The notes beneath the pieces were generated by a model, which had not been told where the DNA came from, did not search any database, and saw nothing but the letters and a program-made list of their open reading frames with translations. Position numbers and translations under genes: made by a program. A stretch of DNA of 64,000 bases from Pyxicephalus adspersus (Eukaryota > Chordata > Amphibia > Anura > Pyxicephalidae): NCBI RefSeq assembly GCF_032062135.1, contig NC_092859.1, positions 34,082,380 through 34,146,379 of the forward strand, written 5' to 3'. Numbering within the stretch: position 1 is the first letter of the stretch; each line of letters begins with the position of its first letter. This document shows, piece after piece, positions 57,490-64,000 of this stretch.

Positions 57490-60240
57490 TATCAACTGTG
57501 GCACATGTGGCCGCTACCAGATCCCTATTGGCTGCAGGTGTTGGACTTTCCTCTCCCTCTTTCAATGCTATATAGTCACTACAGGAATATGAAATAAAAT
57601 AAATAAATAAATTACATTTATTAAATAGATTACAACATTATTTTTTATATCTTCCTGGGGCTCAGCTTTTCATTAGTGTGCCCAATTTGGTCAAGAGACT
57701 CAAGGTAGCACTAGCACATTGTTCCATTCCAGTTTATGAAACCTAATCTGAGGAGCAAAAACTGTATGTAGAGAGCATTTAGCAAAATACAGCAAAATGC
57801 AGCACATTAGTCTCCTAGAGTTTGCTAAATACTAGTTACAGTTGCTAAATGTTTGCTGAATGCTGCTGTATGCTTGTCGAAGCTACAGTTTGTGCTAAAA
57901 TACATGTTTTGGGACTCATAATTTTAATGCTTTTTAAATACATTTATAGACTTGCTATGTCTGTTTATGAATACTCGTTGCTTATGAATACTCAGATTAG
58001 TATTCAAAAGCAATCAATAAAAAAATATATGTACATAGCAGTGGCTTCCTTCCCCTGGGCAATAATACAGCACAGACAGATAAAACTTATATGATATGCC
58101 TCCACGTTGGCATAATATACCATGCCCCTGGTATATTGTATTGCAGTATCACAACAGAGACTTAGAAAAACAATCTCCCGGTGGAGATTATGAGGTTAAA
58201 ACACACTAGGCCGAAACACGCGTTAAAAATATTAATAACATCTTATTTCCCGTAAGTGATATGTTTTTAATGGCAACTAGCTAATTATAAACTTTTAATA
58301 TCAATATTTTCCCTAAGTAAGTGTTTTAGACTGGGGTTTTCATATACAATAAATTAAAAAAGTTGGCTGCGATTTTTAATGCCTTTTGCAAACACAAAAG
58401 TGAAGGTGTTAGGCTGGAGCAGGTGTATATAATGGCAGCCCCTTTTAGTCTGAGCTTTGTTTTACTTCTGCAGACTCATTTTAAAGGGCATGTGCTGTTT
58501 TGACTTTCATATATTAAGTGTTCCATTTTTATTACAAGTCAGATTCTTGTGTGCCTTTTATAGCATCATCAGGGAAGACATATGGCTTCAGTGTGTGTGG
58601 TGGAAAATGTCATTTTTTTATACTTACCTGATTATGTTCTCATGCAACTTGTTTTCTGTTCTTACATGGTCATTTGCTGTGACAGTTGTGCGTTATTTTT
58701 TCTCTTTTTGTATGAGAATCTACATTTTATCATTCTGCCTGTTTTGTGATTTCTTATTGTGCTTTTCCCACAATAAGGGGCAGGACTGGATGCCAATCAG
58801 GTGTGCTGCATTCAAATGTGTTAGCAAGCAACATACATCCTATAGGAGGAGAGAGCAGAGTAAACACTAGGTAACCTCATCAGACTTATATACATAGCAA
58901 TGGAATACTTTGTTTAAATCCTTTTATTATAACAAGGTCCACAAGGACTTATTATTTTCTTTGACCTCAATTTCTGTTTTTCAAATCAAATGAGTAATCC
59001 ACTAGTTTTTGTCAATAACTAAAATATTGCATCAATGTACATCTTTTTGCAGTGGAGGCATCATGACTCATTACGGATGACATGATATCCTAACTGGGCA
59101 TTTGATTTGCAATATCCAAACAATGTTGGGCAGCGAGCACCTTGTTTCTTTCTTGCCTGACCAGGTCATGGCATGCAGAATGTTCTTTTTGGTTTGGGTT
59201 AAGGGTACACTTTAATCTAAAGGTGAAGACAATTTTCTCTCTCTGCTTTGAACCAGGACAGAGTTCAGAGGTATCACAAAGGCTACCCCTCATTTGAATC
59301 TATTTATCTATCTATCTATATCACCAAACATATGTTGATGTCCACCCTAGGTGGTTCCTGAGGAAGGTACTGGTAATCCTACAATATACAAAACATTTTA
59401 GAAAATGTTAGGAGTTTGGGAAAGGCCCTTTTCTGTTCCAGGATGACTGTGCCTCTCTTATATAGCTTTGGTTTTTGGATTTTAGTGTGGAGGAACTTTT
59501 ATGATCACAAAGTCCAGAGACCTCAACTCAAATGAATGTGATGGGTCCAGGCGGCAGAAATTGATTAAGACAAAATGGGGCCCTAGGCAAGGTACCAGCC
59601 AGACCTTCAATTGACATTGCTAAGTATTAGAATATGAAAAGCTGGCCTATTTGCATTGTCTATACTGACACAGCCAACTGCTAGCTACAAGTGTATTCTC
59701 TATGGTGACAGGCAGGTGCATAGCTTTGACTAATTGTGCTACACTTTCATTTACTACAGAAGTATTGATGCTTGTAGATGATGACCAAGCCATTATTAGG
59801 CCCTAGGCCTTTTCTTAAATTTCTTTGTGGAAGCCCACACATACCTTTCTCCACCTCCCTCACTGTGTATCAAAGGTATGGGTTACCTTGCACTGCCTGC
59901 TGCAAGAGAGAAGGACGGAGATGTGGAGAATAGACATATGTTTGTGAGTCACTTGATGTGATTGTCACTGTGGGAGAAGGAGCAGTCCCAGATAGAAGTA
60001 CTTAGGGATACATGCAATTGGTGTCCCTTCCTACTGGGCTTTAGTATCTGAGTTTTAACAAATGTGCTGTTACGAAAATTAATTGTAGTTTCCTTGAAGC
60101 CAGTGTTCTGGGATATTTTCCCAGCTTTGGTGCTAACTCCTAACGCCTACCTACCTGGTGCCTAACCTTAAAACGTACCTAAACTCACAATTTTCACTTA
60201 ACAGAAAAGGGTAGACAACCCTTTTATGTAAGTAAAAATT
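57490..60240. other. Intergenic, nothing firm
   Basis: About 57775-57880 has partly self-complementary AGCAAAATRCAGCAAAATGC and TTTGCTGAATGCTGCTGTAT words. About 58165-58230 has an AATCTCC-CGGT-GGAGATT hairpin followed by GGCCGAAACACGCGTTAAA, again the frog AAACGCG motif. A short TATC run is at 59300-59320. Open frames, including the 137-codon one at 58457, show no motif. Confidence 0.4.
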
Positions 60241-60254
60241 CTGTGTGTTTGTTT

Positions 60255-60645
60255 TTTTTCAGTGCAACATTTTTTTAAAAAAAAGAGTGCAGCAGCACTC
60301 CTTATTCTGAATGAATGGGAATGCAAAGACTCCTGGGATTCCTACGTCACACATTCCAGAAGGCTTTTGGGTGCTCCAAGCTTCTTGGGCATGCGCAGAA
60401 GGAGCCTTTTCTTTAAAAGGGAAAAAAAATGCCGATCTCACGCATGCGTAGTGAGGTCAGCAATTCTTTTTCCAACCTATGTCACCCGATCTTGCGCCTG
60501 GGTAGAAGAACCAGAAAGAAGAGGTGAAGATGACGGTGCCCGGAGCGCCGGCATGAAGACAGATGCCGGGACGACACGGGACCCGGTGGAAGAGACCTCA
60601 GGACAGATCGACAGCCCTGCGAGATTAAAGGTAAGTGAACTTTTT
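60255..60645 (+). repeat. Dispersed GC-richer repeat with CGCATGCG core (copy 2, plus)
   Basis: Blocks in order are CTCCTGGGATTCCTACGTCA, GGCATGCGCAGAAGGAGCC, CTCACGCATGCGTAGTGAGG, GTCACCCGATCTTGCGCCTG, GGAGCGCCGGCATGAAGAC, GGGACCCGGTGGAAGAGACC and GAGATTAAAGGTAAGTG. They parallel the inverted copy at 12300-12625, but this copy keeps far more CpGs and is better preserved. The 133-codon plus-strand frame (60262-60663) follows from the GC content, and AGGTAAGTG resembles a splice donor. I do not consider it a gene. Confidence 0.65.
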
Positions 60646-61035
60646 AGTTTACTTTCTCTTTAGCCCCTCTTCTTAGTGTCTAATCCTATCCAACACCTCT
60701 TGTGCCAAATCTTACCTTTCTTTCTTGGTGCCCGACTTTACCTCCTCTGCCAAGTGCTTTACCCGAAACACAAGCTAACCTTTCCAGGTTAAAACTCACC
60801 GACTTGGACGCACCCATGTTAACTTGATCATGACCCATGTCAACATAAACATAAACTGTGGGAGGGGGGCTCAATCATTTTAAATGATGCTGTAGCACAA
60901 ATACACTCCACAATCTTGTGGAAAACCTTACTGGTAGAGAGGAAACTTTCACAAAATGGGGGGGGGGATGGTTGCAACTCCATATTATTGATTTGGAATG
61001 AACCATATGGTCATATATGTGTGACATTCCACAAA

Positions 61036-61094
<59 letters not shown>
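61036..61094. repeat. (CTAT)n microsatellite
   Basis: About 14 perfect CTAT units. The Leu-Ser-Ile-Tyr frame through it is spurious. Confidence 0.95.
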
Positions 61095-61095
<1 letters not shown>

Positions 61096-61099
61096 CAGT

Positions 61100-62035
61100 G
61101 AACAATTGTTTGTATTTATATTGTAGTTGAAGAGACAGACCAAAATTCATTTTGCACAGGGGCCCTTTGCTTTCCACTTCTGGCAAAAGAAGTAAACCTT
61201 TTTGAGATGCATTCATATATTGTATAATTATTTTTTTTATTATTTTTTTTTTTTTGGTTTTCAAAATGTTTCTGTCTTTTTTGGCAAGGCTGCAGTATTG
61301 AAAGAATCGCCCTGTGAGGTAACAGCTGACAAAAAAAGACTTGTTTTTACACCACATTTCCCCAGAACAACTACCAGCAGGTTTCACAAAGCTTGTGGCT
61401 ATTATGTAATGATATTCCATGCCAAGAAATCTGTTGAAATTACACTTAAAGGAGTAAACACAAAATATATAATTTGGCTTTTTTTAAAAAATGACGCCTA
61501 TTTCTGTAAAGATATTAGGTGACTGATAGAATTTGTATTGTAAAAAAACATTAAAAAATTATGAAAATATCATTAGTACATTAGTAACTAGTACTTCTGT
61601 ATGTTTGTAGTTTTGAGTCATCGTAATGTTTTGTTCTAGGGGGTTTTTATGGGTCCTATTCCTGATAAAACCCAAGAAGAAGCATGTAGCCATTATTAAG
61701 CCATAGAACAAATGCACAATATAAGTTGTCCCATCATCTCTTTTGTTAGTTTTTGTTCTTTTGCAGTTTTCTGTATTTGCAATACTAGAATTAGATGTTG
61801 GTCATGGGCTTCAGACCAATTCACCTGATCTGACTCCTGGCCAGGGGTTTAAACTTAATCCTGAAAGTGGTCACTGTACAGATATAAAAGATACAATGAA
61901 TGCAGCTCCATATTCACAGATGCATACAAATGAAAGCAGTGTAAGCAATACAATTTTAAGATGGTATCAGCTTGGTATTAGTTGAGCTCATACTAGCAGA
62001 GGCAAAAGCTGCACAAGTAGCCAGTGCAAAGAACA
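61100..62035. other. Intergenic, nothing recognised
   Basis: AT-rich sequence with a T-rich low-complexity patch at about 61228-61257. No gene or element. Confidence 0.5.
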
Positions 62036-62039
62036 TGAA

Positions 62040-62310
62040 TGTAATGAAGGAAGGGAGGGGAGTAATGGAGAGATGAGTTTATCACTGTCCTACTTTCTAT
62101 TTCACTGTCCAGGCAGGAGGGACAAAACCTGAGAGTATTATAGGGAAAGTTCAGGTCTCCTGGTCTGCCATACAGGTATGTGTTATATGTGCAGCATAGC
62201 CCTGTATGACAGAGCTGTGTAATTCTCGGAACTAGATGAACATACTGTACTTACTAATCCCATGAAAAATTCCATATAGTTATTTAGTTGTTTGCCTGGA
62301 GTTTAATTTA
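62040..62310 (-). repeat. Dispersed repeat, AAGCTGAACTCC family (copy 3, minus)
   Basis: On the minus strand it opens with TTAAACTCCAGGCAAACAAC and then TAAATAACTATATGG. It continues to ACAGCTCTGTCATACAGGGC and a purine/pyrimidine-mixed tail, following the order of the copy at 32376. Confidence 0.55.
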
Positions 62311-62314
62311 TATA

Positions 62315-63060
62315 AAGAGAAAGGCATGTTTTTTATCATGATGATATAGCAGGATTGGTAACAAAGTGAGTGGAGCCATAATAAAAAAAAACACATCTAG
62401 CAAGATTTAGAAAAGGAGAAACCTCCATCTGTAATCCAATTGCCAGTGACAGATAGAAGACCTAATTGGGTGATTTGACCACTTACCATATTGTCAAGTC
62501 TGAAACTATAGTTATGGAAGGAATGACTCTTTATAGAAAATTTGTCATTTGTCCAAAGTTTATTGCCAACCAACTCCAAAACCCACTTTTCTAAATTTTC
62601 CAACTGCACCTTTCTCAGTGTCTGCGGTCTGAAATTCCTAGCACTTCTGTGTATAGATGGGGCATGTGACCTTTTCCAGAATGGTTTATTTGGGCCATTG
62701 TGATTAAATCTCAAACCCAAATACTGTCACATGATAAAGAGAGCAATGCCATCAACAGTGTATAAGCTTCAACACCATACAACAGGGCACACAGAATTAG
62801 GACTGCAGAATCTGAGCAGTTAAGGAGCATAGGAGAGGTGAATATATTTCAGAGTAAAACAACAGAGTCTGTTTAAAGGCCATCCACTACCCAAGTATCC
62901 TGCAATAGTTTGTGTCTCTTACTCTTCACAACTCCTATTACATGAAATCTCCAATTATTTGTTTATACTGTATTGTTAAAATCTATTGAGGTAGCAGTGC
63001 CCTTATTTGGCTTTGAAGTGTTCAAGACAGATGGACAGTGGTAGAAATTTGGACTTGAAC
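62315..63060. other. Intergenic, nothing recognised
   Basis: Unique-looking sequence. A minus-strand frame of 107 codons (62397-62720) has no domain that I recognise and no splice context. Confidence 0.45.
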
Positions 63061-63069
63061 TTGGACCAA

Positions 63070-64000
63070 TGGTATCACTTACATGCAATTGTATAAAAAA
63101 TATTCCAAAGCATTATAATTTCTCCAAAGTAACGGATCATAATCCCATCTCAAATCGCTCGACTGTATTCCCCGGTGACACAAAGCCTCTTTGTATCTGC
63201 ATGAGAGAAATAACAAAACATAACTTTACATTCCCTTTTTTATTTTTGAGGAACGTTACAGTACCCTCTTGGATTTCCTTCTGTTCGGACATGCTAATTT
63301 ATTTTTCTGACAGGCCCTCTCTTCATTTCCACATGGTCAGGCCGGAGCATGACAAATACGGCTTTAAGTCGCAGCAGTTACAGCATGCCATCTGATTGTC
63401 TGGCTCAATTTCTGTCGTACCCTTGTATTCATAGGCGACCAGCAAGCTATTCCTTTATAATACTTTATCAAAGACCTAAGCTCGCCACATTCCTTCTTCA
63501 GGGCTCTCACCCTCGAGCAGAGTACAATAAAGAACGGCCGGGGCATTATTATTTGTGTCTGCCGCAGATACATTGCTCGGTTTGATTTGTCATAATTTCA
63601 TGTTGTTACAGGGGGTAGTACTGCAGCTGCTTTCTTCTAGGAATTTAAGCAAGGAGGGGGAAATAAAAAGACCTCCGTTCCCTCTGGAGATGGCTTTCAT
63701 CTGCAAAGCGCGGGGCCACGTATGTGGGTAACCCCTTCCCGACTCCCATCCACCCCAAATCCAAAGCTGGCAGATGCTGCCCTGTCACTCAAGCCCCTTT
63801 GTTTCATAATTCCAGTATACATTCATAATAAAGTCCAGCTTGTATATATTTTTATGGAGCTGGGATCCCAATGAAAGGGTTTTTCCGCTTATCACAAGCT
63901 GAAGGAAATGATCTCATCTTGAAGGAATTTGACCTCTGGGATGCCCTCCTCCTGACTTAAGCCAGCCATCGGCCTCCTGTGCCCCTTCTTCTCCCTGGGT
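63070..64000. promoter_or_regulatory. Candidate cluster of conserved non-coding elements running off the window
   Basis: From about 63070 to the end the sequence changes character. It has high complexity, retained CpGs (TCAAATCGCTCGACTG, CCCCGGTGACAC, GAACGGCCGGGGC, AAAGCGCGGGGCCACG) and dense transcription-factor-type words: CATGCTAATTTATT, TTCATAATTCC, TTTTTATGG, CCGCTTATCACAAG and TGACCTCTGGG. There are no repeat signatures over some 900 bp, and open frames on both strands are short and featureless. This texture is typical of ancient enhancers near developmental regulatory genes. I cannot name the locus from one sequence. Confidence 0.4.

Noticed and set aside
58457..58870. 137-codon, Phe/Cys-rich plus-strand frame resembling a membrane protein
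   Set aside because: T-rich DNA gives hydrophobic frames by chance. There is no signal-peptide logic, homology or gene context.
60262..60663. 133-codon frame with a splice-donor-like end
   Set aside because: It lies wholly in a dispersed GC-richer repeat that has an inverted relative at 12.3-12.6 kb, so a host exon is unlikely.
1..64000. tRNA, 5S rRNA and spliceosomal RNA genes
   Set aside because: No internal B-box (GGTTCRANNCC) with a cloverleaf context and no familiar small-RNA sequence was noticed. A covariance-model scan would be needed to exclude diverged copies.

Overview
The window looks like nuclear DNA from an anuran amphibian, most likely a neobatrachian (ranoid-like) frog. It is AT-rich, poor in CpG and has no dense coding. 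It carries several short dispersed repeat families that I associate from memory with frog genomes. These are MITEs with ACGTACACACGTGCAATAA-type ends, a foldback element with CTGGATCACCCAGGTT arms, an AAGCTGAACTCCRGGCAAAC repeat, a TATTTATATAGYGC / CACAATCTAA repeat, and CTGATGAAG…AAACGCG motifs. The species call is an inference.

I find no intact host gene and no convincing host exon, so the sequence reads as intergenic or deep intronic. Only two stretches have recognisable protein homology, and both are dead transposon-type genes. One, on the minus strand at about 29.8-31.3 kb, belongs to an uncharacterised repetitive protein family and has about seven frame breaks. The other, at about 34.0-34.4 kb on the plus strand, is the 5-prime end of a hAT element with a broken BED zinc finger.

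Layout. 0-7.4 kb: dispersed repeats, a complete non-autonomous hAT element (4.7-5.2 kb) and two degenerate minisatellites. 7.4-12 kb: mostly unique, with a conserved-looking block near 9.5 kb, a pyrimidine-rich tract at 11 kb and an AT microsatellite. 12-26 kb: a GCATGCG-type repeat, two ACGTACACAC MITEs and a 608-bp element with ~76-bp inverted arms (20.8-21.4 kb). 26-34.4 kb: a hAT remnant, the 30-kb pseudogene, a small CAGTGTTCTC MITE and the hAT transposase fragment. 34.4-48 kb: mostly unique, plus a 436-bp MITE (39.2-39.6 kb), a foldback MITE and a 32-bp minisatellite (45.5 kb). 48.3-51.2 kb: two tandem 1,434-bp copies with no difference I could find. 51-62.4 kb: unique and repeat-derived sequence, a GC-rich repeat at 60.3 kb and a CTAT microsatellite. 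63.0-64.0 kb: a higher-complexity, CpG-retaining block that looks like a cluster of conserved non-coding elements running off the window.

Nothing here forms an operon or pathway. The best leads are the uncharacterised transposon-type family at 30 kb, the perfect 1.4-kb tandem duplication, and the candidate conserved block at the right edge. No alignment could be run: family assignments rest on motifs read by eye and remembered family features.
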